Below, one piece after another: positions 1-8,970 of a stretch of DNA of 38,147 nt. The notes beneath the pieces are model-generated. The model did not search any database. It was not told the origin of the DNA and saw only the letters and a program-made list of their open reading frames with translations. The DNA comes from Steroidobacter sp. (lineage in GTDB: Bacteria; Pseudomonadota; Gammaproteobacteria; Steroidobacterales; Steroidobacteraceae), in assembly GCA_025929585.1 (NCBI GenBank), contig JAICPY010000033.1, positions 1 to 38,147 on the forward strand. Direction: 5' to 3'. The translations under genes and the position numbers were made by a program. Position 1 is the first letter of the stretch, and each line of letters opens with the position of its first letter.

Positions 1-1554
1 ATCGATGCCGCTCACATGTTCGTCCAACGACACTCGCGCCGCTTGTCCCGTCGCATCGATCGAGATGTCGCCGCGATACTGACCGCCGTACATCGAAGCC
101 TCCGAAGGATGAAAACGAACCTTGCCGTCACGTGCATTGACCCCGAGCCGCAGCTTGCTGAACTTCATTCCAGCGAAGATCGCTTCGCCGATCGCAAGTT
201 GTCCGCGCGCATTCAACGCCCGCAGCGCATCGACGGGGATCTCGGTCGGTGGTTCTTCTCCTTCACTCTTGGCAGGTTCCGTCGGAGGGGGTAAGTAACG
301 ATCGGCATTGATGCGATCGACGTTCAAATCGAAACGCAACGCTTTCGCATCAAAGTCAGCGACGCCGAACATCCCCTTAGCGGTCGTATCGTCCAGCTTC
401 AATTCGATGTCGTTCAGCTCGGCCGAAGTCTTCGTGAGGGCGACGCGACTGGAGAAGCTGAGACTCTTTAGCACCTGTGCATCTTGAGTTTCGGGAACTT
501 CAACCCCGAGCTTGGGCAGCCATTCGCGCAGTGAAATCGGATCGAGCTTCAGGGGACCTGCAAGCTTGGGTGCATCGAGAATCTCCGCGCCCGTCAGAGC
601 ACCGGTGATGTGGGCGCCCGCGACATTCGCATCCAAGCCGGCGAGCTCCATCGTTTGCTTGGCGAGATTCGCATCGAAGTTAGCAGCTTGCAGCGAAATA
701 GGAATGCCTTCGGCAGGGTAGCCCTCCCCTTTCCAAGTCGTCTTCACGGTCAGCCCTTCCAACCGATAGAGATCCTGGCCTACATCGGCTTGTAATGCGT
801 TCGCTCGCACCTCGATCGAAATGCCGTCGGCCGGAAACCCCTGTCCGGAAAGTTTCAGATCGATTTGGGGCTTGGCGAGTTGATGGGTGTTGCGCTCCAG
901 ATCCGCCGTGACGTTTGCATTCAACTGCACCGCAAGCGACATCGAAGGTTCTTGATCGAAGACGAAGCTCGTATCCAAATCGAATGGCTCACCCGATGCG
1001 AGCCGGCCGGTCTTGAGATTGAAATCGCGAATTGTTTGACGAGTTTTCTCTTGGCGGTTTTCGATCATCACCGCGGCGTCTTCGATGACGAGTCCGGCAA
1101 CCGTCGGCAACTCGCCTGAACGCTGCGAATCCTCCGTGGTCGCGGCCTCGTCCTCGCCACCGAGGTCGGCCCAATTGTTTCTACCCTGCTCATCGGTGAT
1201 CAAACGAATGCGCGCTCCCGCTAAGCGGACGTCGCCCGCTTCCACTTTGCCGCGCAACAGCGGCCACAGCCGCGCCCCGACGCGCGCTTCTTGAATCGTG
1301 ACGAACGGCTCGTCACCGAAGCCCGGCGCATCGCCGAGTGTCGCCGCGCCCATCTTGAGCGCGATCCAAGGAAATACCGAAAGCTCCAGATCGCCCGAGA
1401 GCGTGAGCTCGCGTCCCGTCTCCCGCTCGACCAATTGCTCGATGTCATTGCGATAGTCATTCGGATCGACGAACAGCAGGATTGCAATCAAAGCCACGAC
1501 GATGAGCGCGACCAAGCCGCCAACGACATAACCTACTATTTTCAAAGCACGCAT
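1..1554 (-). CDS. AsmA family protein (3' end beyond window)
   Basis: The minus-strand frame stays open for 518 codons, from an ATG at 1554 to the window edge, so the C-terminus is missing. It begins MRALKIVGYVVGGLVALIVV, a single N-terminal membrane anchor at about residues 5-27. The typical AsmA N-terminal pattern follows: FVDPNDYRNDIEQLVERETG, then a GDLELSVFPWIALKMG segment and RLWPLLRGKVEAGDVRLAGA. AsmA-like proteins are inner-membrane-anchored, have a long periplasmic beta-rich part, and are linked to outer-membrane assembly or lipid transport. The start is supported by an AGAGGA ribosome-binding site about 7 bases upstream. The family assignment is firm. The exact role is not known, and the downstream neighbour is outside the window. 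Confidence 0.88.
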   Translation of the reverse strand, partial: MRALKIVGYVVGGLVALIVVALIAILLFVDPNDYRNDIEQLVERETGRELTLSGDLELSVFPWIALKMGAATLGDAPGFGDEPFVTIQEARVGARLWPLLRGKVEAGDVRLAGARIRLITDEQGRNNWADLGGEDEAATTEDSQRSGELPTVAGLVIEDAAVMIENRQEKTRQTIRDFNLKTGRLASGEPFDLDTSFVFDQEPSMSLAVQLNANVTADLERNTHQLAKPQIDLKLSGQGFPADGISIEVRANALQADVGQDLYRLEGLTVKTTWKGEGYPAEGIPISLQAANFDANLAKQTMELAGLDANVAGAHITGALTGAEILDAPKLAGPLKLDPISLREWLPKLGVEVPETQDAQVLKSLSFSSRVALTKTSAELNDIELKLDDTTAKGMFGVADFDAKALRFDLNVDRINADRYLPPPTEPAKSEGEEPPTEIPVDALRALNARGQLAIGEAIFAGMKFSKLRLGVNARDGKVRFHPSEASMYGGQYRGDISIDATGQAARVSLDEHVSGID

Positions 1555-1873
1555 CGGGATTCCTCTGAAGTCCAAATTCGGAAGTTTTCGCTACCGAAAG
1601 CTGATCCTTTCGCCGAGTGTAGCAGGCCGACCCAGGCGCTCCGGCAGCCCGCATTCACCGCAGTGGATCAGACGAACCCTGAATCTATTGCACCCCGAAG
1701 CGGCTTCCTTGCCGCTGGACACAGCCAATGGTGTCCTGCATCGCGGCGCGGGGCTCTGCACGGACCGCAACCATTGAATTCTGACGGACGACGACGTTCA
1801 GCGATCAACGCATGAAATGCCTTTCCATTTCTGAAGCCCGCACGGCGAACCTCGAGGCGCACCGACCCTTTCT
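1555..1873. other. 319-bp intergenic region without a recognised gene
   Basis: This gap separates the divergent AsmA gene and the large hybrid kinase, so promoters for both should lie here. I could not identify convincing -35/-10 boxes. Open frames crossing it on either strand have low-complexity Arg/Pro-rich translations typical of shadow frames. The heptamer repeats common elsewhere in the window are absent. Confidence 0.5.
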
Positions 1874-4800
1874 GTGGACAACGGCGTGATTCATTCGCTC
1901 CTAACCCATTTGCTGTGCGCAGCGCTCGGTGCAGGTGCCATCTGGTATCTGTATAGGAGTCGCGACGCTCAGCGTAAGCAGATCGTGACGCAGGCTGCCT
2001 CGAGCGCAGCTCACAAAGATATAGACGATACGCTCGGTGCAGGTAGCGCGACGATGGAGTTGCCCAATCCTCTGCGCCAGCTACAAGAGCTCGTCGATCG
2101 TTTTCACCTGGCGGCCGAAGCGGCCGGAATCGCCGTATGGGAATGGGACATCGCACGCAATGAAATCGTGGCCGATGCTCGGATGACCAACACGACTGTC
2201 TATGGCCACATCGGCGACCGACTCGATGTGCGCACCTTCTTGAATCAGGTCGTGCTACCCGAGGATCGCGAAGATTTCCTGACTCAGATGCGAACCGCGT
2301 TCGACGCCGGTGAATACCTATCGCATCGCTTTCGCATCCGCGGCGCGAACGGCGGGACGATGCATGTGCAATTCAACGCACGCGTGATCCGAAAACGCGA
2401 TGGAAGTCCGCGGCGCGTGCTGGGCATAGCGCTGGATGTCACCGAGCAGGCCAATGCTTCGCGTCGCTTGGAACAACGTGCCGAAGAAGAGCGAACGCTC
2501 CGTGATCGTTTGAATCTGGCCACCCAAACCGCGGGCATTGGGATCTGGGATGCTCATCTGGAAAGCGACACAACGCACACGGACGCGAATATCCGCAGAA
2601 TTCTCGGCGTTGCGGGCGATGAAGTGCGCAAGCCGTGGCGCTACGTGCATCCGCAAGACTATCGGCGCGTCAGAGTCATGATCGCCGCCACGATCGAAGG
2701 CACCGCCGGCGATATCGTTTCGCTTCGGTATCGCATCATTCGCCCCGATGGCGCGAGCCGGCACGTCCAAACGTACATGCGATTGATTCGCGGGCTCGAC
2801 AATCGTGCCGAACGGTTGCTCGGCGTCACTTGGGATGTGACCGATGAGGTCGAGCATGCCGAGCAGCTTCAGCAGCAGGCGACGAATGTTCGCAGCTTGC
2901 TGGACCGCCTCAGTGTCGCGACCCAGGCCGCTGGTGTTTCGCCGTGGGAGTTCGACCTGAAGTCGAATCAATTCATCTGGATCGAGAATCGCAGCAAGGC
3001 GATGGCAGCGGACGACACACCGATCGAGGAGGTCGGCAACCTGCTGCAGAAAGTCATGCATGCGGATGATTACGCGAAGATGCAGCTGGATCTGGGTGCC
3101 GCAATTCGCGATGGCGCGAACAATTTCTCGCATCGCTTCCGTATCTTTCGCGCCGATGGCATCGCCAGGCACATGCAAACCTATGCGCGCATCGTTCGCG
3201 ATGAGAACGGCAAGCCGCGGCGCTTGCTCGGCGCAACCACCGATGTCACGAACGAAGTGCAGACGAACGAAATGCTGGTTCGTCAAGCGGCACAGGAACG
3301 TGCGCTGTTGGATCGTTTGAGTATCGCGACGAAGGCCGCGGGTATTAGCACGTGGGAAATCGATCTGAATCGTGCTGCTTTCCTGTGGATCGAGAATCCA
3401 TTGAGCGGTTTCGAAGACAGCGCGGCGCAGGGCGAGCTGTCTCTGCAGCAGTTCGCTCAACGCGTTCATCCCGCCGATCGAGATTTGTTCAGGCAAGCGC
3501 TGCGAGCCGCATTGGCAGAGAAGCGCGATCATCTCTCGTATCGTTATCGGCTGTATTCCCCGGCCGGACAGCTCGTGCACCTGCAGGTGCATGCGCGATT
3601 GTTGCCGGGTGAGGATGGCCGTAACACACGCGTACTCGGCGTTTCGTGGGACGTAACCGAAGAGATCATGGCGGCGAAGCGATTCGAGCGCGCCGTGAAC
3701 GGTACGCAAGATGGCTTGTGGGAGCTGGAAGCGGATGGGACGGCTTGGTGCTCACCTCGCGTTGCCGAACTGCTGGGTTACGAGCCAGATGCACTGCCGA
3801 GCGATACGAATTTCTTGCGGGACTTTTTGCATCCCGAGGATGCCACGCAGATATCGAGCGCGCTGCAGCTGCACTTTCAGAATGGCGCGCCCTATGACGT
3901 CGAGCTTCGTCTGCGCTTACAGAGCGGCGAGTACCGCTGGTATCGCGCTCGTGCGAGTGCGGAACGCGATGAAAACGGCCGGTCCATGCGCCTCTCCGGA
4001 TCCCTCCAGGACGTCACCGATGCGCACACTGCTCGCAGCGCTCTGCTTCAGGCGACCGAAGCGGCGGAGGCCGCGAATCGAGCCAAGAGTGAATTCCTCG
4101 CGAACGTCAGTCACGAAATTCGCACGCCGATGAACGGCATCATCGGCATGACCGGCCTGCTCCTGGATACGACCATGGATCGCACGCAACGCGACTACGC
4201 CGAGACGATTCGCACCAGTGCCGACTCGCTGCTGAACGTCATCAACGACATCTTGGACTTCTCCAAGATCGAAGCCGGCAAGCTCGATATCGAAGCCGTC
4301 GATCTGGACCTGCGCAGCACCGTTGAAGACGTCGGCGCGATGATGGCGCTGCAAGCGTCGGCCAAGCACCTCGAGTTGATCGTTCACATCCATCCGGACG
4401 TCCCACGGCGGGTGTTGAGCGATCCGCAGCGCTTACGCCAATGCTTGATCAATCTGGTAGGCAATGCCGTCAAGTTCACCCGTGCGGGCGAGATCGTCAT
4501 CGAGGTGCAAAATGCTGGGGACCGCGATGGACGTACGCTCACGCGCTTCGAAGTTAGGGACACTGGCATCGGCATCGCACCCGCGACGCTCGAGACGTTG
4601 TTTCGACCGTTCGTGCAAGCGGACTCCTCGACCACTCGTCACTTCGGCGGAACGGGATTGGGATTGTCGATCGTACGCCGCTTGATCGAGATGATGGGCG
4701 GGGACGTCGGTGCACGCAGCGAGATCGACAGCGGATCATGCTTCTGGTTTACGTTGCCATTGGAATCCACTTGCGGCTCGGCGATGAGCGAGGAGCCGGA

Positions 4801-6040
4801 CCTCACTCGTCTAGGCAAGCGATTACTGGTCGTCGATGACAATGAAACCAACCGCCGTGTGCTCGCGGGTCAGTTGATGCATGCAGGATACGAAGTGAGC
4901 TTGGCAAGTAGCGGCACCGAAGCGCTGGCACTGCTGCGCCAAGCCTTGGTCGATGAGCATCCCTTCGAGGTCGTGCTCGTCGACTACCGCATGGACGATA
5001 TGGATGGCGCGATGCTCGGCGAGCGGATCAATGCGGATCCGCAAACCGCGCGCGCACGCGTTGTCATGTTGACCTCTGTGGATCAATGGGGTGACGCGCG
5101 TCGCTTTGCATCGCTGGGCTTTGCTGCGTACTTGACGAAGCCGGCGCGTGCCAAAGAACTGCTCGAATGTTTGGATCGCGTCCTATCGTGCGAGGCGAAG
5201 CAGTGGCACCTGCAAAGCCAACCGATTGTGACGCGGGGTACTCTCTCGAGCGGCGATCTGTCACGTCGCTATCGCGGACGAGTACTGCTGGTCGAAGACA
5301 ACCCGGTAAATCAGAAAGTGGCCGTGCGCTTGCTCGAGCGAATGGGCTGCAGCGTGCGTGTCGCGGACAATGGAGCCGAAGGCGTCAAAGCGTTTGCCGA
5401 AGGGTCGTTCGATCTGGTTCTGATGGACCTGCAAATGCCGGTCATGGATGGTTTGACGGCGACTCGTCAGATTCGCGAACGCAGAGGCGCCGGCTCGACG
5501 ACTCCTATCGTCGCGCTGACTGCGAATGCCATGACAGGTCAGCTCGAGCGCTGCCTGGAGGCGGGCATGAATGCCTTTCTGACCAAGCCAATCGACGTTG
5601 CACGTTTACGCGAAACCTTGGAACGTCATGGACTCGGCTTGCAAGACAACTCTTCCACATCGGCAGTACAGAACTCGCACACAGGTGTTCCCATCGATCT
5701 TGGTCGGTTGAACGAGCTCACCGCCGGAGATGCCGAGTTCGCCTACGAGCTCGCCTCGACATTCGTCGCAAGCGGCGAGCAAGTGCTGGGAGAGATCGAC
5801 AGCGCGGTCGCGGCGTTCGACAGGCCGGCCTTGAGCCGCGCGGCACATAAGCTCAAGGGCGCAAGCGCAAATATTCATGCGGATCCCTTGTGTGCTCTCG
5901 CTCTGGCGCTCGAGACTCAAGCACCTCGTTTGGATCAGCCTCGACTGAAGGAGTTGATTGAAGAGCTGCGCGAGGAATTCGAGCGCGCAGCGGAATTTCT
6001 ACAGCAGCAAGCACCGCAACCCGCGGCGAAGGCGGGATAG
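1874..6040 (+). CDS. Hybrid sensor histidine kinase: TM, 5 PAS, HisKA, HATPase, 2 receivers, Hpt
   Basis: This 1388-residue phosphorelay protein has one N-terminal membrane helix at about residues 8-26. Four closely similar PAS/PAC units begin near residues 75, 211, 344 and 480. Each opens with a DRxxxAxxAAGxxxW-like block and closes with a G(V/I/A)xxDVTxE-like block. A fifth, different PAS starts near 602. The HisKA H-box reads NVSHEIRTPMNG (His747). The ATPase shows NLVGNAVKF (about 860), DTGIGI (896) and GGTGLGLSIV (about 925). Receiver 1 has Asp1037 (LVDYRMDDMDG), receiver 2 has Asp1185 (LMDLQMPVMDG), and the C-terminal Hpt has His1325 (AAHKLKGA). All phosphoacceptors of a BarA/ArcB-type relay are present. 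The GTG start at 1874 has only a weak, distant GAGG, so the start is less certain. No cognate output regulator is adjacent. The REC-GGDEF gene downstream is a possible partner. Confidence 0.93.
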   Translation: MDNGVIHSLLTHLLCAALGAGAIWYLYRSRDAQRKQIVTQAASSAAHKDIDDTLGAGSATMELPNPLRQLQELVDRFHLAAEAAGIAVWEWDIARNEIVADARMTNTTVYGHIGDRLDVRTFLNQVVLPEDREDFLTQMRTAFDAGEYLSHRFRIRGANGGTMHVQFNARVIRKRDGSPRRVLGIALDVTEQANASRRLEQRAEEERTLRDRLNLATQTAGIGIWDAHLESDTTHTDANIRRILGVAGDEVRKPWRYVHPQDYRRVRVMIAATIEGTAGDIVSLRYRIIRPDGASRHVQTYMRLIRGLDNRAERLLGVTWDVTDEVEHAEQLQQQATNVRSLLDRLSVATQAAGVSPWEFDLKSNQFIWIENRSKAMAADDTPIEEVGNLLQKVMHADDYAKMQLDLGAAIRDGANNFSHRFRIFRADGIARHMQTYARIVRDENGKPRRLLGATTDVTNEVQTNEMLVRQAAQERALLDRLSIATKAAGISTWEIDLNRAAFLWIENPLSGFEDSAAQGELSLQQFAQRVHPADRDLFRQALRAALAEKRDHLSYRYRLYSPAGQLVHLQVHARLLPGEDGRNTRVLGVSWDVTEEIMAAKRFERAVNGTQDGLWELEADGTAWCSPRVAELLGYEPDALPSDTNFLRDFLHPEDATQISSALQLHFQNGAPYDVELRLRLQSGEYRWYRARASAERDENGRSMRLSGSLQDVTDAHTARSALLQATEAAEAANRAKSEFLANVSHEIRTPMNGIIGMTGLLLDTTMDRTQRDYAETIRTSADSLLNVINDILDFSKIEAGKLDIEAVDLDLRSTVEDVGAMMALQASAKHLELIVHIHPDVPRRVLSDPQRLRQCLINLVGNAVKFTRAGEIVIEVQNAGDRDGRTLTRFEVRDTGIGIAPATLETLFRPFVQADSSTTRHFGGTGLGLSIVRRLIEMMGGDVGARSEIDSGSCFWFTLPLESTCGSAMSEEPDLTRLGKRLLVVDDNETNRRVLAGQLMHAGYEVSLASSGTEALALLRQALVDEHPFEVVLVDYRMDDMDGAMLGERINADPQTARARVVMLTSVDQWGDARRFASLGFAAYLTKPARAKELLECLDRVLSCEAKQWHLQSQPIVTRGTLSSGDLSRRYRGRVLLVEDNPVNQKVAVRLLERMGCSVRVADNGAEGVKAFAEGSFDLVLMDLQMPVMDGLTATRQIRERRGAGSTTPIVALTANAMTGQLERCLEAGMNAFLTKPIDVARLRETLERHGLGLQDNSSTSAVQNSHTGVPIDLGRLNELTAGDAEFAYELASTFVASGEQVLGEIDSAVAAFDRPALSRAAHKLKGASANIHADPLCALALALETQAPRLDQPRLKELIEELREEFERAAEFLQQQAPQPAAKAG

Positions 6041-6051
6041 TCTGAGGCGAG

Positions 6052-6168
6052 GAGTCTTCAGTCCGCAGTCCCTGGTCCGCAGGCAAGAACAAGTTCCCGG
6101 CTCCACGCGGCTTTCGAGAGGGCTTCGTCTTCTGGCCTACGGACTGCGGACTGGAGACTGCGGACTTC
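6052..6168. repeat. Inverted heptamer element 1 (AGTCCGC / GCGGACT)
   Basis: The left arm (6052-6082) repeats AGTCCGC-type heptamers and starts 12 bp after the kinase stop codon. The right arm (6138-6168) repeats the complement, GGACTGC. The arms pair imperfectly over about 22 bp around a loop of about 55 bases. The segment before the right arm (GCTTCGTCTTCTGGCCT) resembles the same position in the element at 15799-16087. It fills most of the gap between the kinase and the diguanylate cyclase gene. Function is unknown; a 3'-end RNA hairpin is plausible. Confidence 0.75.
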
Positions 6169-6240
6169 CCCTTCTTTCATGCCATTTCTGCGCACCGCGC
6201 ACTTTGCGAACCGGAGCGTTGCGGGTACGATCCCGGTGGC

Positions 6241-7188
6241 ATGACAGACCTACAAATCCCGGCCCCGGATTGGCGCATTCTGCTGGTTGATGACGAGCCT
6301 ACACAGCGGCTCATCATGGCCCGTTTGCTCAAACGGGCGGGTTACGAAGTCGAAACCGCCAGCAACGGCAAAGAGGCCCTGCAGAAGATCGAGGCAGGCG
6401 ACTTCCATTTGATGATCACCGATTGGGAAATGCCCGAAATGGATGGCATTGCGCTCTGCAGCGCGCTTCGGTCATCTCAAACGAAGGGTTACGTCTATAC
6501 GATCTTGCTGACCGCGCGAGATGCGATCGAGCACGTGGTCACAGGGTTGCAATCCGGTGCCGATGACTATCTGACGAAGCCGGTGATCGAACCTGAGCTC
6601 ATTGCTCGCTTGAGCACGGGCAAGCGCATCGTCACGCTGGAGCGCTCGCTGCGTCACGCGAATGAGGAAAACCGACGCCTGTCGATCACGGATCCTCTCA
6701 CGGGTGCCTACAATCGGCGTTACCTAATGGAGCAGCTTCCTCGTGAGATCGAGCGCGCCGCACGATACGAGCGCCAGCTTTCCGTGATCATGTGTGACGT
6801 CGATCACTTCAAGAAGATCAACGACACTCACGGCCACCTCGCTGGCGACGACGTGTTGCGGTGGTTCGTGACACACCTGCAGAAGGGCGTTCGCGCCTGC
6901 GATTGGGTAGCGCGATACGGCGGAGAAGAATTCGTGATCGTGCTTCCGGAAACGACGGTCGCGAATGCGGGCACTGCCGCTGAGCATCTTCGACGCGAGG
7001 TCAGCGTCGGACAGTTCAATTCAGGCGCGCTGCAATTCGATGTCACCGCAAGTTTCGGCGTCTCAGGCTGGCGCGCTATCGTGCCGCCAGGCGCCACGTT
7101 GGATGCATTGATGACCAAGTGCGATGCAGGCGTGTACGCGAGCAAGGCTGCTGGGAGAAATCGCGTAACGGTAGAGGGGATGGATTGA
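6241..7188 (+). CDS. Response regulator with GGDEF output (diguanylate cyclase)
   Basis: The 315-residue protein has a receiver at about residues 12-125, with acidic pocket DD, phosphoacceptor Asp61 (MITDWEMPEMDG) and Lys113 (LTKP). A GGDEF domain follows at about 148-312. The active-site loop reads RYGGEEF (residues 225-231), an active-type variant. RACD at 218-221 lies five residues before it, matching the RxxD inhibitory I-site. SITDPLTGAYNRR marks the domain start. It should make c-di-GMP from two GTP when phosphorylated and be restrained by product. The multi-PAS relay kinase lies 200 bp upstream on the same strand, a likely but unproven input. The architecture is PleD/WspR-like. The two receiver-EAL proteins in this window would degrade its product. 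Confidence 0.94.
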   Translation: MTDLQIPAPDWRILLVDDEPTQRLIMARLLKRAGYEVETASNGKEALQKIEAGDFHLMITDWEMPEMDGIALCSALRSSQTKGYVYTILLTARDAIEHVVTGLQSGADDYLTKPVIEPELIARLSTGKRIVTLERSLRHANEENRRLSITDPLTGAYNRRYLMEQLPREIERAARYERQLSVIMCDVDHFKKINDTHGHLAGDDVLRWFVTHLQKGVRACDWVARYGGEEFVIVLPETTVANAGTAAEHLRREVSVGQFNSGALQFDVTASFGVSGWRAIVPPGATLDALMTKCDAGVYASKAAGRNRVTVEGMD

Positions 7189-7286
7189 GAGCTGCGATGG
7201 GTGATGAGGAGAGGCCGTTTCGTCTCTTCTTCATCATCTGAACGAGGCCCTCTTGGATATCTCCTCGGAGAGACCCGTCGGAGGCC

Positions 7287-7321
7287 CCCTCCCTAACCCT
7301 TCCCCGCAAGCAGGGGAGGGA
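7287..7321. repeat. CCCTCCC...GGGGAGGG hairpin repeat
   Basis: A C-rich left side (CCCTCCCTAACCCTTCCCC) and a G-rich right side (AGGGGAGGG) are separated by GCAAGC. They can fold into a stem of about 8 bp with one G-T pair. The form matches the CCCTAACCCT...CTCCC-loop-GGGAG class of dispersed intergenic hairpins that I know from many proteobacterial genomes. A related copy lies at 33000-33070. It is probably a REP-like element, with no assigned function. Confidence 0.6.
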
Positions 7322-7425
7322 ATCAGAAGCGAGGCATTGGCCTCTTTCGCCTCCGGGAATCACATGCAAAAGCATTGCGTCTTTCGTCGCCACGCTGCGC
7401 CTCCGAATACCTATCCAACTTACCT

Positions 7426-7511
7426 CCCTATTTCCTATTTCCTATTTCCTATTCCCTATCCCCTAGTCCCTAGTCCCAACTCTCTCTGCCCTATCCGCTA
7501 TCCGCTTCCCT
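7426..7511. repeat. Drifting heptamer array (CTATTTC to CTAGTCC to CTATCCG)
   Basis: Tandem 7-mers change stepwise: CTATTTC three times, then CTATTCC, CTATCCC, CTAGTCC twice, a short break, then CTATCCG units. The array ends about 6 bp from the stop codon of the DUF4097 gene. The last words match the array at 33083-33134. CTAGTCC is close to the TAGTCCG units of the inverted elements elsewhere, which suggests one family with local divergence. Confidence 0.8.
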
Positions 7512-7516
7512 CCTAC

Positions 7517-8389
7517 TCACTTCTTACACACCTCGATCGCACCGTTCAGCGTCTTGATGCGAACGCGGGCGTCGCCATCGCCTTCTTCGAAGCGCAGCGC
7601 GGTGCCGGGGCCATATTGACTCGTTCGCCTAGCCTTCGGGCCGAAGCAGTTCTTGATCTCGCCATTGAAGCTTTCGATGTCGAACTCGGCATCGACTTTG
7701 CCGCGCAGGTTCAGGCGGATCGCACCGTTGATGGCTTCTGCTGCCACGCGTCCATCTTCGGCCAGCTCGCCCTCGATGCGAATCTCACCATTCGTGGTAT
7801 TGAAGCGCGCCTCCTCGATCTGCGCTGAACGCAGCTCGATCGTGCCGTTCACGGTTGTGAGCTCGAACTGTCCGCCCATCTGCTCCAGATCGATGGCACC
7901 GCTCACTGTACTGACACGACTCGATGAGGATTTTCCGCTGCCCTTGACGCGGATCTCGCCGCTCACGGTTTTCGCGTCCAGATCCTCTGATCCGACACTG
8001 GTGCGAATTTCACCGCTGACTGATTGCAGCCGTTGCTCACCTGATACGTTCTCGATCGTTTGTGAAGCGCTCACGGTCTTGATTTGCAGCGTGCTTTCGC
8101 GAGGTACGTGAATGGTTAGATCGGTCGCGCCGGCTTCCTTTTCACGCGGCCATTTCACTCGGATACGCGTGAGATCCGCATCGCGTTCGAACTCGACTTC
8201 TTCCACGCCGCGACCGAGATCCGCCTGCATGCGAACCTTGGGCTGATCCCAGCCGATCACGCGCACATCACCGGAGAGATTGACGATTTGTACTTCGCCC
8301 CGCGGTGAAGCCGCGGTTTCACGCTCAACCTGTTCGGCATGAACAGCGTGCGCGAACAGTAACGCACCCAGGACAACGAACGTTCTCAT
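7517..8389 (-). CDS. DUF4097 family beta-repeat protein, secreted
   Basis: This 290-residue protein starts with a signal peptide (MRTFVVLGALLFAHAVHA, probable cleavage after Ala18). The rest is a repetitive beta-strand domain with recurring VSGEI, VSGAI, VNGTI, TNGEI and FNGEI turns between about residues 105 and 285. This is typical of DUF4097/GIN-type putative adhesin domains, which form a single-stranded beta-helix-like stack. It should be periplasmic or surface-associated. Its ATG overlaps the stop of the anti-sigma-like gene as ATGA, so it is translationally coupled and is the third gene of an ECF-sigma operon. DUF4097 proteins are often found in such operons, but their biochemical function is not established. 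Confidence 0.85.
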   Translation of the reverse strand: MRTFVVLGALLFAHAVHAEQVERETAASPRGEVQIVNLSGDVRVIGWDQPKVRMQADLGRGVEEVEFERDADLTRIRVKWPREKEAGATDLTIHVPRESTLQIKTVSASQTIENVSGEQRLQSVSGEIRTSVGSEDLDAKTVSGEIRVKGSGKSSSSRVSTVSGAIDLEQMGGQFELTTVNGTIELRSAQIEEARFNTTNGEIRIEGELAEDGRVAAEAINGAIRLNLRGKVDAEFDIESFNGEIKNCFGPKARRTSQYGPGTALRFEEGDGDARVRIKTLNGAIEVCKK

Positions 8390-8970
8390 AAGTCGACCCT
8401 CGTAACGGGTGCCGGCGTCATCTGTGCGACATCGGCCAGCAACCGCAATTCACTCTGATATGTGGATAGCAATAATTCCTGCAGCAAAGGATCGTTGGGA
8501 TGCTGTGCCAACGTGTCTGCAATTTCGTGCGCTGCCTTGCGGATATCCGCAAGATTGCGCTGCACCTTCTCGCGAGCAGGCCCTGGCAACGAAGCCAATC
8601 GAGCCTCGAATTGTTGATCGAGCGAGGCGCGCGCCTGAGCGTAGTCTTGACCTAAACCTTGGCCCGCAAAGCTCGCAGGCATCACCGTCAGCGCGGGTCG
8701 GCTCGGTTCCTGATCCGCTAAAGCAGGTTCCTGAACATTCGACTCGCGCATCAGGACGTAGGTCGTGAGCGAAGAGGCGATCACGAGCAATACGGCAGCG
8801 GCCATCTGATACCAGCGCATTCCAGAGCTTCGACTCGGTCGCGATTCCAGTGTTTGCGCAGAGCCGAGCTCGCTGCGAATGCCTTGCCACAGATCACGAC
8901 GTGGTTGCACATCGCGCGGCAGCTTCGCGAGTGCTTGATCCAGCGAATCTTGATGGGGTGCGTTCATCAT
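8386..8970 (-). CDS. Membrane anti-sigma-factor-like protein
   Basis: This 194-residue protein has a cytoplasmic N-terminus of about 50 residues (LDQALAKLPRDVQPRRDLWQ). One membrane helix follows at about 54-74 (MAAAVLLVIASSLTTYVLM), then a helical, charged periplasmic part (about 100-185) likely to form a coiled coil. No HxxxCxxC zinc-binding anti-sigma motif is present. The call rests on topology and position: it lies between an ECF sigma gene and a DUF4097 gene, overlapping the former as ATGATGA and the latter as ATGA. The expected role is to hold the sigma factor at the membrane until an envelope signal arrives. Direct sequence evidence for sigma binding is lacking. Confidence 0.72.
   Translation of the reverse strand: MMNAPHQDSLDQALAKLPRDVQPRRDLWQGIRSELGSAQTLESRPSRSSGMRWYQMAAAVLLVIASSLTTYVLMRESNVQEPALADQEPSRPALTVMPASFAGQGLGQDYAQARASLDQQFEARLASLPGPAREKVQRNLADIRKAAHEIADTLAQHPNDPLLQELLLSTYQSELRLLADVAQMTPAPVTRVDL

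Larger units (their letters stand above)
7189..7516. other. 328-bp intergenic region: hairpins and drifting heptamers
   Basis: This gap lies between the convergent GGDEF gene (+) and the DUF4097 gene (-). At 7203-7236 an imperfect inverted repeat (GATGAGGAGAG against CTCTTCTTCATC) could act as a weak terminator. At 7287-7321 there is a C-rich/G-rich hairpin repeat. From about 7426 to 7511 a 7-bp-period pyrimidine array runs almost to the stop codon of the minus-strand gene. No coding frame here has recognisable family features. Confidence 0.6.

Noticed and set aside
1668-2156. Minus-strand open frame (162 codons) spanning the gap before the large kinase
   Set aside because: The translation is Arg/Pro-rich without domains and overlaps the kinase N-terminus, including its membrane segment.
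2318-3709. Long minus-strand open frame (463 codons) opposite the tandem PAS region
   Set aside because: It lies wholly inside a well-supported kinase gene. Its translation has no family features, and it exists because the repeated PAS units and codon bias leave the antisense frame free of stops.
6052-6168. Heptamer arrays as CRISPR
   Set aside because: Units are 7 bp with no unique spacers, no 25-40 bp repeats and no cas genes in the window.
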